Part shown: piece after piece, positions 19,664-29,632 of the stretch | Layout: every line of letters begins with the position of its first letter | Numbering within the stretch: the first letter of the stretch is position 1 | Virus record (IMG/VR): IMGVR_UViG_3300031841_004424 | Coordinates: 1-30,272 of that record | Strand: one strand, 5' to 3' | Source of the DNA: a virus | Length of the DNA stretch: 30,272 nucleotides | Notes under the pieces: model-generated | What the model saw: the letters and a program-made list of their open reading frames with translations, nothing else | What the model was told of the DNA's origin: nothing | Database searches by the model: none | Made by a program: the position numbers and the translations under genes

Positions 19664-22426
19664 TTAGTCTTCCAGAGCGATGATTAGAGGTGTTACTGTA
19701 TTTAGAAGACTCTGGTTGAAAGCTCTACCAGAGATCGTTCCTGTGACCTGGTTAATGTTTACATCATCACCAATTCTAAAGTTACCTGATTGATCGGTTG
19801 ATGTATAAACAACCAACCCACCATCTCGTTTGACAACTTCAGCACTTTGAATACCAACACCACCAAGTCTAGGACGAGATCCAGCTAAATCACCACCAGA
19901 TCCAATCCATTCAAAAGAGTGAGAAGATGCAAGAACCAAACTTACTTGATAGAAGAAAGCCGTAGTTCCAACCCCAACAGGATTATTCAAAACCTGGTCA
20001 AACACAACCGTAGATATACCTGTGTAAGGATCTGGTTGTGTAGCTTCCTGGATTGTGTAATATAGAGGTCTCATTCCAGTGGTGGTTCCCGCAGAAACTG
20101 TTGGACTACCGCCAGTCAACGTAATTGTTGGATTGTTGATATATTGAGAACCATTGTTCGTAACCGTGATCTCTTTAATCTTACCATTTTCTACTGTAGC
20201 TTCTGCAGTCGCTGTAGTTCCATTAAGTCCCTCTGGATCAGAAATTGTAACTGTCGGAGTAGATACATATCCTTGACCAGGACTTGTAACATCAATCTTG
20301 TCCAACTGTTTATACAGTTTATCAAGGAATAATACCTGACCGTCATATGGGCGGTTTGCATACAGTTTAGAAACTGCAGCACGTCTTGCAGTACCTCCAC
20401 TTACATATGTGTGACCAAATGTTGCAATACCGACATCAATAGTAAAAGTAGTACTAGTAATACCAGTAACTTCAAAGATACTTCCATAGTTAGAACTACC
20501 ATCAGGGAAAATGGTAGTTGTCACACCAGCGGTGGCAGTACCACCAGAAACATAAGTGTGAACAATTGTGGAAACACCAACATTAACTTCAAATTCAGTG
20601 GAACTGTTTACAGAACTGACACGGAATACGTCATGACCATAAGCTGCATTTGAGTCATACAATGCAGTTGGGAAAATATTCGTAAATGGCGGACCACCAG
20701 ATGTACAACTGAATTCAATATCTGCAAGTTGAACAGTTTTATGCAACGCAGCTCCATGCCCTGATGAAGTTGTAATCGTAGCAATACCTACAGTGTTATC
20801 ATATTCAACATTTGAAATATTTACCGTGACACCTGTTGATCCAGAACAACTAAATTCAATACTATCTAACTTTACATTGTCACCAACTTTGAGGAAGTGT
20901 GGTTTACTAACTGTTACTGTGGATATACCAGAGTCGTTGTCATATAAGAAGTTAGTGACGGTTCTGATTCCAGCCTGAACGAATGTGTGTGGAATACTAG
21001 AGATACCAGAGTAAATGTTAAACTTGGTAGAACTCTCAACACCCTTTACATCAAAAACAAATCCAGACTTTCCTGGTTCAATATTTGGATCTGGGAAAAT
21101 ATCGGTGTTAATGCCAGCACGAACAATACCACCAGAAACATAAGTGTGAGTAAATCCAGCTGCACCTACATTAGATGTAAATGAAGTTGAATTCACTAAA
21201 CTATCCACTTTAAACATATATCCCTGAGTTCCATCAGGGAAAATAGTTGTCGTAATTCCAGGAGAACCAGTACAAGTAAATTCAAGACCAGATAACTTAT
21301 AGTTACCACCAGCAACCAATCCATGATCTGTTGATGTAGTTACTGTAGCGAGACCAGTTGCAGAATCATATGTAAATGCACTAACTGCATGTGTTGCACC
21401 ATAACTTACTGGACATGTAAATCCAATACCACTGAGTGTTGCAGCATATCCAACGACTAGATTATGAGCTTCACTTGTCGTTACAGTTGAATATCCTGTA
21501 GATGGATCATATTCAAAGTTAGTGATTTCAATTCCCTTTACATTACCTAGTTGAATTTGAAGTCTATCACTTGCAATACCAGATGAACTGGTGGTAAATC
21601 CAACATATTGAAGTTGACTTACATTATCACCAATCAATCCATACTCACCGAAAGAAGAGTTGGAGTTTGTGATGTCACACTGACCACCAGAACCACAGAA
21701 AATACTTGTTCCAGAGTTGATTGTAAAGATCGAAACTAACTGTGCATAAGCTTTATTGGTGATCGATACACCAACACCATTTTGATTATATTGAGTATAG
21801 GAGTCAACAACCATCGAGCCATTGACACCATTATTACCCATTCTCAGATCACCATCAATTCTCATTCCAATACTGTTAGGAATGAAATTCGTACAGTTGC
21901 GAACGTATGGAGACTGAGTTACAACACCAACGCGAGTTGGATCAAAAGCAACAACGGCATGAGTTGTGGCAGAACCCACAAAACTCATGTTACCAAGGAA
22001 TACGCCGTTGTTAACTAAGAAAAAGTCTTGATTTGTATTTTGAGGAACTACTGTTGTAGAACGCAAATCCTCCCCTTGAATTGCAACAAGAGGAGGAACG
22101 TAAAGTGGATTATTTTCAACAAATGTACCTGCAGCTACTTCTACAGTATCACCAGCGGTGGCAATACCTAGTGCAGATTTAATTGTTTTCTTTGCTTTGA
22201 GTGGACTACTACCATCATCACTATCGTCACCAAAAGTAGAAACATAGATGAATTTACCTTCAGTTAGTGCTGCACCAGCACGAACGTTGAGAATTCTTCC
22301 TGCTTCTTCCTGCATCCAAAGAACACCATCTCTGGTGTTCATCGCAATCTCACCAACAGGTAATTGAACGGAAGTAGGGACCTTTCCGGCTACAGAAGAT
22401 CTCTTAAATCGAATGTTGGATGCCAT
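19664..22426 (-). CDS. Virion fibre/beta-helix protein, 920 aa
   Basis: 920 residues. The N-terminus MASNIRFKRSSVAGKVPTS, with LPVGEIAMNTRDGVLWM, is a fibre-attachment segment. From residue about 60, VSTFGDDSDDGSSPLKAKKTIKSALGIATAGDTVEVAAGTFVE is the start of a pectate-lyase-like right-handed beta-helix. Residues about 300-690 hold repeated (S/A)TVTTSxxHxLxxG...LxxIxF units followed by HTYVSGG. GQGYVSTPTVTI and the C-terminal HSFEW...GGLVVYTSTDQSGNFRIGDDVN follow; that last segment has a counterpart in the 2133-aa protein. There is no S74 chaperone. A GATAAATA late promoter lies 35 bp upstream. No Shine-Dalgarno sequence precedes the ATG at 22424-22426. Confidence 0.85.
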   Translation of the reverse strand: MASNIRFKRSSVAGKVPTSVQLPVGEIAMNTRDGVLWMQEEAGRILNVRAGAALTEGKFIYVSTFGDDSDDGSSPLKAKKTIKSALGIATAGDTVEVAAGTFVENNPLYVPPLVAIQGEDLRSTTVVPQNTNQDFFLVNNGVFLGNMSFVGSATTHAVVAFDPTRVGVVTQSPYVRNCTNFIPNSIGMRIDGDLRMGNNGVNGSMVVDSYTQYNQNGVGVSITNKAYAQLVSIFTINSGTSIFCGSGGQCDITNSNSSFGEYGLIGDNVSQLQYVGFTTSSSGIASDRLQIQLGNVKGIEITNFEYDPSTGYSTVTTSEAHNLVVGYAATLSGIGFTCPVSYGATHAVSAFTYDSATGLATVTTSTDHGLVAGGNYKLSGLEFTCTGSPGITTTIFPDGTQGYMFKVDSLVNSTSFTSNVGAAGFTHTYVSGGIVRAGINTDIFPDPNIEPGKSGFVFDVKGVESSTKFNIYSGISSIPHTFVQAGIRTVTNFLYDNDSGISTVTVSKPHFLKVGDNVKLDSIEFSCSGSTGVTVNISNVEYDNTVGIATITTSSGHGAALHKTVQLADIEFSCTSGGPPFTNIFPTALYDSNAAYGHDVFRVSSVNSSTEFEVNVGVSTIVHTYVSGGTATAGVTTTIFPDGSSNYGSIFEVTGITSTTFTIDVGIATFGHTYVSGGTARRAAVSKLYANRPYDGQVLFLDKLYKQLDKIDVTSPGQGYVSTPTVTISDPEGLNGTTATAEATVENGKIKEITVTNNGSQYINNPTITLTGGSPTVSAGTTTGMRPLYYTIQEATQPDPYTGISTVVFDQVLNNPVGVGTTAFFYQVSLVLASSHSFEWIGSGGDLAGSRPRLGGVGIQSAEVVKRDGGLVVYTSTDQSGNFRIGDDVNINQVTGTISGRAFNQSLLNTVTPLIIALED

Positions 22427-22460
22427 ATGGCTTATACGATGGTGGCTACCTAGTTACCGA

Positions 22461-22468
22461 TATTTATC
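22461..22468 (-). promoter_or_regulatory. Late promoter GATAAATA
   Basis: GATAAATA (minus strand) sits in a short self-complementary CGATAAATATCG and 35 bp upstream of the 920-aa gene's ATG. It matches NATAAATA and should start the fibre operon that ends with the collagen fibre. Confidence 0.75.
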
Positions 22469-22477
22469 GGTCTCAGT

Positions 22478-22768
22478 CTATTTAGATAGGTCGTCAACCT
22501 TAGCCTTCAGTTCCTGAATCTGAGTTTGTTGATCTTTAATAGCCTCGATCAAAAGACCGACAATGTTACCATAAGAAACTGACTTCAAACCATTAGGATT
22601 GTCTGCAACAACTTCAGGAATCACTTTTTCGACCTCTTGAGCAATCACACCGATTTCACGAGATGTGTCTTCTATATCAGTACGATTATATTCAACTCCA
22701 CGAAGTTTAGAAACTTTTTCTAAAGCATCAGAAATTGTCTCGATGTTTTCTTTGACACTTTCATCAGA
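22478..22768 (-). other. S74 intramolecular chaperone domain of the giant fibre
   Basis: Codon for S2038 at 22766-22768. SDESVKENI, IGVIAQEVEKVIPEVV and a C-terminal QQTQIQELKAKVDD coil match the S74 layout, with Ser/Lys five residues apart. It is about 96 residues, slightly shorter than the one in the collagen fibre. Confidence 0.8.
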
Positions 22769-25700
22769 AGTTGATCCAATTCGTCCCTCTACAAATAACC
22801 TACCAGTACTAGGAATATAGGTAAAGTTTCTATCAGTATTAGGTCTTTGGTTACCTGTTTCGGATCCAACAAAAACAACATTATGAGCACCAGTAGAAGT
22901 TTGATCCTCTAAACAGTTAATATTTGTTGCATTATCGGCAGTGCCTTCAAGATTACCATCAAATGTAGTTGCACGAATTATGTTAGTGCTCGGATTTATA
23001 CCAATAGTACTACCATTGTCAGTTTTGATGCGTAAATTAGAAGCACTGGCCTGACCATCATCGACAAAACAAGGACGATGCCAAGCGTTTCCAGTATCAT
23101 GATCAACTCTTACATTAGTAGAATTGTCAGCAGTACCTTCAAGGTTACCATCAACAAATGTTGTTGTTAGTTCACCCGTAGAAGGATTATATGTTAATCC
23201 ACTGTCAGTATTAATTCTCTGGTTACCAGTTGTAGCAGTACCAAACGTGATGTAATGGACGGCATTAGTGGTATTTCTTGCACGAAGATTTACATTGGTA
23301 GCATTGGTAGCATCGTCAGCAGTACCTTCAAGGTTACCAACGACATTACCAGTGACATTACCAGTAACATTACCAGTGACATTACCTTGAAGATTACCAT
23401 CAAATGTACCCGCCGTTAAGACATGGGTACTTGGATTATACATTAAGTGTGTATTATTAGTATCAATGTATGGTCTCTGATATCCAGCACCATTGGTGGC
23501 ACTAAAGAGAACCTGATAGTTTACGTTGTCATTCTTTTCATCAACATTAATGTTGTTAGCATTAGTAGCAGTATCTGCACTAGTAGCACTAGTAGCAGTA
23601 TCGGCATTACCTTCAAGGTTACCAAAGACATTACCATTAACATCACCAGTGACATTTCCTGTCAAAGGTCCACTAAAAGAAGTGGCTGTTACAGTACCAG
23701 TTACACCAATGTTACCACCGAATGTAGAAATACCAGTAACATTGAGTGACTCAACATTTCTCAAAGTTGTTACACCAACAAAGTTGGAGTTTCCAGTAAC
23801 ATCAAGTCTATTTGAGAAAGTTCCAACACCACTTACAGCAATCTCATCGAATGTGATCGATGCAAATGTGGTATTACCAGAGAATGTACAAACACCAGCA
23901 CAAACAAATGCGTCGGCAATAATTGTACCGCGAACATCTAAACCGTCTGCTGCACCAATTCTAGATGCACTTGTAGATCCAACACCAACAGTATTAAGAC
24001 TGAGTTGTGTCTCATCAACTTCTGTAGAAATAAGGCCAAATCTCTTCCAAGCTTCTTGAGTATAAACCCAACCAATATATTGTCCGAAACTTGGGTTAGA
24101 GTTGAAAACAATGTCACCAGTTGTTCCAGATGTAGTTGGTTTGGAAGGAGAATATGTGATGGTTCTATTTTCGGTAAGACCACCGTTGATAGAAATCTGA
24201 ACTGTTTCAATACCATCAGAACTGGTGTTAGTCAGTTTTTCATTCGTAACAACTGGACCATTAAATCTGGTGGTACTGTTATTGTTACCATCAACTGTAA
24301 TACCCTCTCTAACCGTTACCGAATCAAAGATAGCATCAAGTCTTGTACCAGTTCCAGATCCATCTTGGTCAGCACCAGTTACAGTCGGAACAGGAATGTT
24401 GAAAGTGGCTTCAGTGCCATCTTGTGCATTGATGACTTTATTACCAATATAGAAGTCACCAGCATCATTCATACCAGTGTAAACAACTGCACCACCATTA
24501 GGTGTTTGTGACTGACTCAGGAATTGTTCTTCTCTAGAAAGAATTCTATCCTGTTTCTGAGGAAGACCACTGGAATAGTTACCAGGACCATAACCAAGAT
24601 ATTCAAATGTGTGACCAGATGCACGAAGAATGGAGTGTCTTCTCTTCTCAGTTGCAAGAATGCGAAGTTTCTTGACCAGAGAACTTGCGTCATGAGCAGC
24701 AGAACGAGAACCAAGTTGACCTCTCAGAACTGTAGCTGCATTAGAAGCAAAGTCAGAGGAGATACGAATGATTTCACCATCAATCTGTACATAATCACCT
24801 TTCTGGAATCCAGAACTATCACCAAGAGTGAGAGTCGTAGAGGTAGCATTCAGACTGGAACCAGACATTGCTGTCTGAATACCAGTTCTGAAAGGAACAT
24901 GTCTTTGTGCAAGTCTCTCACTACCAGCCTCTGTTACTCCACCACGAGCTGCATAGTTAACAGGTAAGACAGAACCACCAGATGTATATGTTGCAGCATC
25001 ATAATCTTCATTGAACTTGAAGTTGAATTTAGTCGTACTGATTCTTTCTCTAACAATATTTTCGGTATTAAAGATAGTCTGTGCGACACCAACAATCTTG
25101 AATGGATTGTTAACGTTGAGTCCATGAGCTCCTGCAGTTGTAACAGTGACAACACCAACCGAACTATCGTAAACAACATTAGTAATGTCTGGTACAGGAC
25201 CAGCATACATCATGAATCCAGTTGCAAGACCAACTGTATTCACATCATAATAACCAGGCCAGAATCCATTGTTGTATTCGATTGCTTGTGGTCTGATTGC
25301 AGTAATTGTATGGATTCCATTGTATCCACTGACATAACGTGCAAGAGAAGTACCAACACCAACGATTTCAATTGCATCACCAATGTTGTTGGAGATCTTA
25401 TTAACTGTGACCCAACCTTGAACGTGACTTGCAGAAGTTTCTACACCTGTGATATTCAGTGTGTGACCAACTCCATATGCAGAACCACCATCAACGATCG
25501 TGATAGCAGTGATACCACCGTTTGCATCAATGTCAATGTTGGCTGTTGCACCCCTACCAGTCTCGATGCCAGAATAGGTCAGAGAGGCGTTGTAGAGGGT
25601 CGTGGAGACACCTGCACCATAATTCAGACCAGTAGAACCCAAACCGACAGATATAATGCTGTTCAGGTTATGTTCGCGATCTGTATAAATCGTGGTGATA

Positions 25701-28700
25701 CCTTGTGTAGATCCTTCTGCAAAAGTAATTCCAATACCGATACCATTACTTCTAATGTATCTGTTGGTAAATTCTTTTGTGATACTGTAACGAAGATCGT
25801 TTGTTACAACCTTACCTTGTGGTGTGTTGACAGCAAAACTGGATGCCTGAGATGGATCCATGACGAAGTTATCAGCATCAAATTGAGGATACAGGTTCTC
25901 AATCTGTTGGTTATAACCGAAAGATCCAAATTCGTTGACAGTTGGTTTGATACTACTGTCAATACAAATCAGATGATAAACACCATCTTGTTTGTTGTAC
26001 TCATGAGCTTTCAGAGTTTCGACACGGTATACTGTGAAAGTTTCTTTAGACGACTTTCTGGATACTGTAGGAAGACCATCATCCCTTGTGGAAATATTGT
26101 TGATGAAACTTCCAGGATCATTGGAGAAATTAACCTCAAATCCTTTGGAGCTACTGATTCCAGTAACAACTCTGGAAATGTTATATCCACTGTTAGCTGC
26201 ACCAACTGTGTTACCAGAACTCTTGATGTTCAGGAAGTTAACAGTATCTCCAACTTCAAAGTTATGAGGTTTCTCAGTGACAAACGTTGTGACACCACTA
26301 TTTGAATCGCGATCCAGACCTTTAAGAATACGAATATTTCTCTGAATCGTCGCATTTGGAATATTGTCAGTGAAATCACTTGCAGTTGTTACACCAACAG
26401 TACTAGAATCTTGAATTACAAATCCAGGAATAGGTGGACGTGCATCTTGTGATTCTTTAGGAAGCACATAACGAAGTTTATAGAGTTTATCATTGATCGA
26501 TCTATTATCTTCTTTTCTCTTGAAGAACGACTTGTTAGTTCTCGCACCAATAGCAGGGCCATTTGTTACCAGGGCATCATAAATTCTGTTTGTAACTGGA
26601 TCAATGTCACTGTTAATATACCAGTTAGAGTTGGTAGTATCGTATTGAACTGGATGTCCATAATCTCCAGGTTGTTTATCAGTAACCCTAGAGTTAATTC
26701 TGAGTCTACCACCCTTATCATTGTTAATAGTAATAAAATTACCAGATCCACCAAGAATAGCTTCGTTTTCTGTTCTTGCAAGTTTGATCTGATCAGGATT
26801 CAGAGTTTCATTAGTAGAATCATTTGTAACTGCATAATAAATTGTATTACTTTCAATGCCATCAGGTAAAGAGCCATCATCAGAGATTACACGAATACTT
26901 TCTCCAGCATATAGTTCGTGATTTTCCTGAAGAGTCAGAACACTAGTTGTAATGCTGTTAGCTGCACCAACAAATCCAACATTATATTCTTTTGTCCTCG
27001 ATGGTCCACTTGTACCATCTTTATTCAACATTCTAATTGGAGCAGAGAATGTTCCTACACCAGCAATAGAGATGTTGAGAAGGTCTGGATCAGTGCAGAG
27101 TTTATCTTGACTAAATGCCGATTTTGCACCAAGTCTATAACCCTCAATAACAACTGGGGGTGGAACATCTGGATCAGTAAATTCGTCGATGAAAATTTTC
27201 TGAGTGGTTCCAACACCAACAGGATTTGTGGTAAGACCAACATTCAGAGTCAACCACTCTACTGATTTTTCAGCCTTACTTAATCTACGGGGAGGAACAA
27301 TGTGTGTTACATATCCTCTATTATCTCTGTTAAATGCCTCGTCTTGGAATCCATTTGCAATTAGAGATTTTGCACCAAAGTTAGAGTTGGAGTTGGTAAT
27401 TGATTGGTCACCACCAGACTCTGCAAGGAAGTGGTTCGCATAACCGATAGCGAACACAGATACGATCTGAATAACAGACTTGTTAGAACACTTGACGTGA
27501 TAATTTTCGTAAGATGGTCTATAAACTGCCTTACTGTTTAAGTAAAGTGGTTTTTCACTATCCGCAACTGTGGCATTAGTATCATATTGACCATTTGTTT
27601 CATTATAGAAGAGGAATGCATTATTATCTTTCTGCAGACCAACACCAGTATATTGAGCAACAACCATGGACTTAAAGCCTGTGGCTTTAGATCCATCAGC
27701 GTGCATACCACACATACCATAAACAGATCTCAAAGAACAGTTAAAGATGTATGGTGATGCGCCAGATACAGTATCTGTATCTGCAACAACTTTTTCGTCA
27801 CCATCAAGATCTGGTAATCCATCTGTAGGTGGAGAACTTGATCGATATGTGAAGATTCTTTCTGAAGATACACCAGTTACAACAAAGTTACCATTGTAAA
27901 TATTCGGATATGTATTAACACCAGATACTCTAAATTCACTATCAACAACTAGATTGTGTGGAGTGTCACAATCAACCGTAATTGTTGTAGAAGTATTTGT
28001 CTTAGAGCCAGCACCAGCACGGATACTTGTAATACCTACATCAAGTGCAGAAACAGGTCCAACAATCTCATATTCAGGCAGTTTAGCCTGCATATCTTTA
28101 TTAGTTGGGAAGTCTACAATTGCACGACCCGAACTATCACCATAAGCCTTTTGGATCTTATGATAATACATCGAAAGATCACTGGTAGTGGTAGATGTAC
28201 CAATACCAACACCATTTACACCATCCGCATATTCAAATACAGTCAGTTTGTGGTGTGAGAAACTTGGAGTATATCTATCGTTTGAATAGTCTTTATAAAC
28301 AGAACCCTTTGAATCACCATCAAAAATAGTGAACTGCCAGAAATAACATCCACCAGTGATACGGAAGATAGCCGATCTCAGGATCGCATCATCTGTTGGA
28401 TCAGGAACAAACTTTGGTCTAATGTTGGTCTTACGCAGATCCAAACCAACAATAGAGACACCACGGGGCACAATAACCCCACCTTCTACAGAGTTATACT
28501 TAAACAGTTCGTTTGCAGAATCATCAATGTTATAGTTACTACCCGAACTTAACTGGTTTAAACTTACCTCAACTCCATTTCTGTCGCGATAAATCGCATT
28601 GGACCCAGACTGTACTACGTTATATCCAGGTCTGTTATCAATTTCGTGCGTTCCAGGATACAACAGAATGGTGGTTCTGTTGAATTTATCGTTATTAAGA

Positions 28701-28879
28701 CCGATCTGATATGAGAATCTGGCAGCTTCTAAGAGTGCCCTCTGAATTGTCTTGAAAGGCCTCGTTAAGGAGTTACCCTGATTGTCGATACTATCAGTAG
28801 CATCAAGATCAGTTGGGTTTACATAAAGAATGTTACCTTCAACGTTCTTTAGGAAATTCTCTAGTCTACTTAAAGGCAT
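22478..28879 (-). CDS. Giant virion fibre protein with beta-helix and S74 chaperone, 2133 aa
   Basis: I chose the ATG at 28877-28879 (MPLSRLENFLKNVEGN), with AGGA 7 nt upstream, not the TTG at 28925-28927. The N-terminal NILYVNPTDLDATDSIDNQG and SLTRPFKTIQRALLEA with TILLYPGTHEI form a right-handed beta-helix start well known in large cyanophage structural proteins. The middle has repeated VTVTTAxxHGLxVxxxFxI units; then comes HTFEYLGYGPGNY...GGAVVYTGMNDAGDFYIG, shared with the 920-aa protein. The last third has NVTGNVTGNVTGN Gly/Asn repeats and repeated DGNLEGTADNxTNxxxx units. The C-terminus from S2038 (SDESVKENI; Ser2038/Lys2043) is an S74-type self-cleaving chaperone ending in a coiled coil. 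It is probably a long tail-fibre or appendage subunit. Confidence 0.9.
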   Translation of the reverse strand: MPLSRLENFLKNVEGNILYVNPTDLDATDSIDNQGNSLTRPFKTIQRALLEAARFSYQIGLNNDKFNRTTILLYPGTHEIDNRPGYNVVQSGSNAIYRDRNGVEVSLNQLSSGSNYNIDDSANELFKYNSVEGGVIVPRGVSIVGLDLRKTNIRPKFVPDPTDDAILRSAIFRITGGCYFWQFTIFDGDSKGSVYKDYSNDRYTPSFSHHKLTVFEYADGVNGVGIGTSTTTSDLSMYYHKIQKAYGDSSGRAIVDFPTNKDMQAKLPEYEIVGPVSALDVGITSIRAGAGSKTNTSTTITVDCDTPHNLVVDSEFRVSGVNTYPNIYNGNFVVTGVSSERIFTYRSSSPPTDGLPDLDGDEKVVADTDTVSGASPYIFNCSLRSVYGMCGMHADGSKATGFKSMVVAQYTGVGLQKDNNAFLFYNETNGQYDTNATVADSEKPLYLNSKAVYRPSYENYHVKCSNKSVIQIVSVFAIGYANHFLAESGGDQSITNSNSNFGAKSLIANGFQDEAFNRDNRGYVTHIVPPRRLSKAEKSVEWLTLNVGLTTNPVGVGTTQKIFIDEFTDPDVPPPVVIEGYRLGAKSAFSQDKLCTDPDLLNISIAGVGTFSAPIRMLNKDGTSGPSRTKEYNVGFVGAANSITTSVLTLQENHELYAGESIRVISDDGSLPDGIESNTIYYAVTNDSTNETLNPDQIKLARTENEAILGGSGNFITINNDKGGRLRINSRVTDKQPGDYGHPVQYDTTNSNWYINSDIDPVTNRIYDALVTNGPAIGARTNKSFFKRKEDNRSINDKLYKLRYVLPKESQDARPPIPGFVIQDSSTVGVTTASDFTDNIPNATIQRNIRILKGLDRDSNSGVTTFVTEKPHNFEVGDTVNFLNIKSSGNTVGAANSGYNISRVVTGISSSKGFEVNFSNDPGSFINNISTRDDGLPTVSRKSSKETFTVYRVETLKAHEYNKQDGVYHLICIDSSIKPTVNEFGSFGYNQQIENLYPQFDADNFVMDPSQASSFAVNTPQGKVVTNDLRYSITKEFTNRYIRSNGIGIGITFAEGSTQGITTIYTDREHNLNSIISVGLGSTGLNYGAGVSTTLYNASLTYSGIETGRGATANIDIDANGGITAITIVDGGSAYGVGHTLNITGVETSASHVQGWVTVNKISNNIGDAIEIVGVGTSLARYVSGYNGIHTITAIRPQAIEYNNGFWPGYYDVNTVGLATGFMMYAGPVPDITNVVYDSSVGVVTVTTAGAHGLNVNNPFKIVGVAQTIFNTENIVRERISTTKFNFKFNEDYDAATYTSGGSVLPVNYAARGGVTEAGSERLAQRHVPFRTGIQTAMSGSSLNATSTTLTLGDSSGFQKGDYVQIDGEIIRISSDFASNAATVLRGQLGSRSAAHDASSLVKKLRILATEKRRHSILRASGHTFEYLGYGPGNYSSGLPQKQDRILSREEQFLSQSQTPNGGAVVYTGMNDAGDFYIGNKVINAQDGTEATFNIPVPTVTGADQDGSGTGTRLDAIFDSVTVREGITVDGNNNSTTRFNGPVVTNEKLTNTSSDGIETVQISINGGLTENRTITYSPSKPTTSGTTGDIVFNSNPSFGQYIGWVYTQEAWKRFGLISTEVDETQLSLNTVGVGSTSASRIGAADGLDVRGTIIADAFVCAGVCTFSGNTTFASITFDEIAVSGVGTFSNRLDVTGNSNFVGVTTLRNVESLNVTGISTFGGNIGVTGTVTATSFSGPLTGNVTGDVNGNVFGNLEGNADTATSATSADTATNANNINVDEKNDNVNYQVLFSATNGAGYQRPYIDTNNTHLMYNPSTHVLTAGTFDGNLQGNVTGNVTGNVTGNVVGNLEGTADDATNATNVNLRARNTTNAVHYITFGTATTGNQRINTDSGLTYNPSTGELTTTFVDGNLEGTADNSTNVRVDHDTGNAWHRPCFVDDGQASASNLRIKTDNGSTIGINPSTNIIRATTFDGNLEGTADNATNINCLEDQTSTGAHNVVFVGSETGNQRPNTDRNFTYIPSTGRLFVEGRIGSTSDESVKENIETISDALEKVSKLRGVEYNRTDIEDTSREIGVIAQEVEKVIPEVVADNPNGLKSVSYGNIVGLLIEAIKDQQTQIQELKAKVDDLSK

Positions 28880-28916
28880 TTCGCGATCCTGCGGATTACA
28901 AGATTTCTTCTCCTTA

Positions 28917-28924
28917 TATTTAGA
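28917..28924 (-). promoter_or_regulatory. Possible late promoter TCTAAATA
   Basis: TCTAAATA on the minus strand lies 38 bp before the giant-fibre ATG and is one base off NATAAATA. It is weak evidence, but the position is right. A stronger late promoter was not seen for this gene. Confidence 0.35.
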
Positions 28925-28933
28925 CAATCATGA

Positions 28934-29545
28934 CTATGACCTGTGTCCACAAAATATAGATATACAGAAACGACCATGACCTTGGCCTTTCCATCTTTCT
29001 GACATCACCACAGATTTTACTTCATGCATATAACACCCAGGAAATGCAATGAATCGATTATTTACTGGTTGAAATTGTAGTCTCATTTCTGGAGGATCTT
29101 TTTTTGTTCCATTATACAAAAGTAACTCACCACCAGCAAATTTTCTTGGTTTTATATCAAACCAATATAACCCAGTTATGAATGATGAATCATAGTGTGG
29201 TTTATAGTGATCACCATCTTCATAGTAAGAAATCATCATTTCATCCCAATCTACAGATTGAGCTAAATCCACAATGACTTGATTTTTAAACTCACCATAG
29301 AGTTCACTATCAAATATTTTTTGTCTGAAAATTTTTACAGTGTTTGATGCGTTTTTATTATCCTGATAATATTCATCATAAGATAATATTTTATTTTGTT
29401 TGAGAATCTTATCGTTTTGTTTAGCTGATCCACCAAATTTGGCATCATAAAAATGAGGCATTAAAAGTCTAGTTTCCTCAACAACTTGAGAAAAACTATC
29501 CTCATCGAGAAAGTTTTCTTTTACAATGAATGGTATTTTTTTCAT
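28934..29545 (-). CDS. 2OG/Fe(II) dioxygenase, SM-20/PHD-like, 203 aa
   Basis: The start is the ATG at 29543-29545 (MKKIPFIVKENFLDEDSFSQVVEE); the longer frame to 29659 would read through tRNA-Pro and is not a gene. H117-Y-D119 is the HxD pair, GGELLLYNG (138-146) the core strand, H174 in CYMHEVKSV the distal His, and R192 in GRFCISIF the probable 2OG ligand. The spacing of 18 residues between His and Arg differs from the other three oxygenases here, so it belongs to another subgroup. FPGCYMHEVKSV is typical of SM-20/PHD proline hydroxylases. It sits between the tRNA cluster and the giant fibre, and may be co-transcribed with both. The substrate is unknown. Confidence 0.88.
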   Translation of the reverse strand: MKKIPFIVKENFLDEDSFSQVVEETRLLMPHFYDAKFGGSAKQNDKILKQNKILSYDEYYQDNKNASNTVKIFRQKIFDSELYGEFKNQVIVDLAQSVDWDEMMISYYEDGDHYKPHYDSSFITGLYWFDIKPRKFAGGELLLYNGTKKDPPEMRLQFQPVNNRFIAFPGCYMHEVKSVVMSERWKGQGHGRFCISIFCGHRS

Positions 29546-29558
29546 GACCAGAAATAAA

Positions 29559-29632
29559 TCGAAGAGACAGGATTTGAACCTGCGGCCGCTCGCTCCCAAA
29601 GCGAGAGCTCTACCAAACTGAGCTACTCTTCG
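29559..29632 (-). tRNA. tRNA-Pro(UGG)
   Basis: 74 nt with acceptor CGAAGAG/CTCTTCG (7 bp), D-arm GCTC...GAGC, anticodon stem CTCGC/GCGAG with loop TTTGGGA (anticodon TGG) and T-arm GCAGG-TTCAAAT-CCTGT. CCA is not encoded. Its 5' end directly follows the CCA of tRNA-Thr. Confidence 0.95.

Noticed and set aside
23330-23400. 12-bp tandem DNA repeat as an iteron or attachment site
   Set aside because: It encodes NVTG units in the giant fibre and is explained by the protein repeat.
25124-26305. 393-codon plus-strand ORF inside the giant fibre
   Set aside because: It is antisense to a well-supported coding frame, rich in Cys/Ser/Asn/Ile, with no promoter or ribosome-binding site of note.
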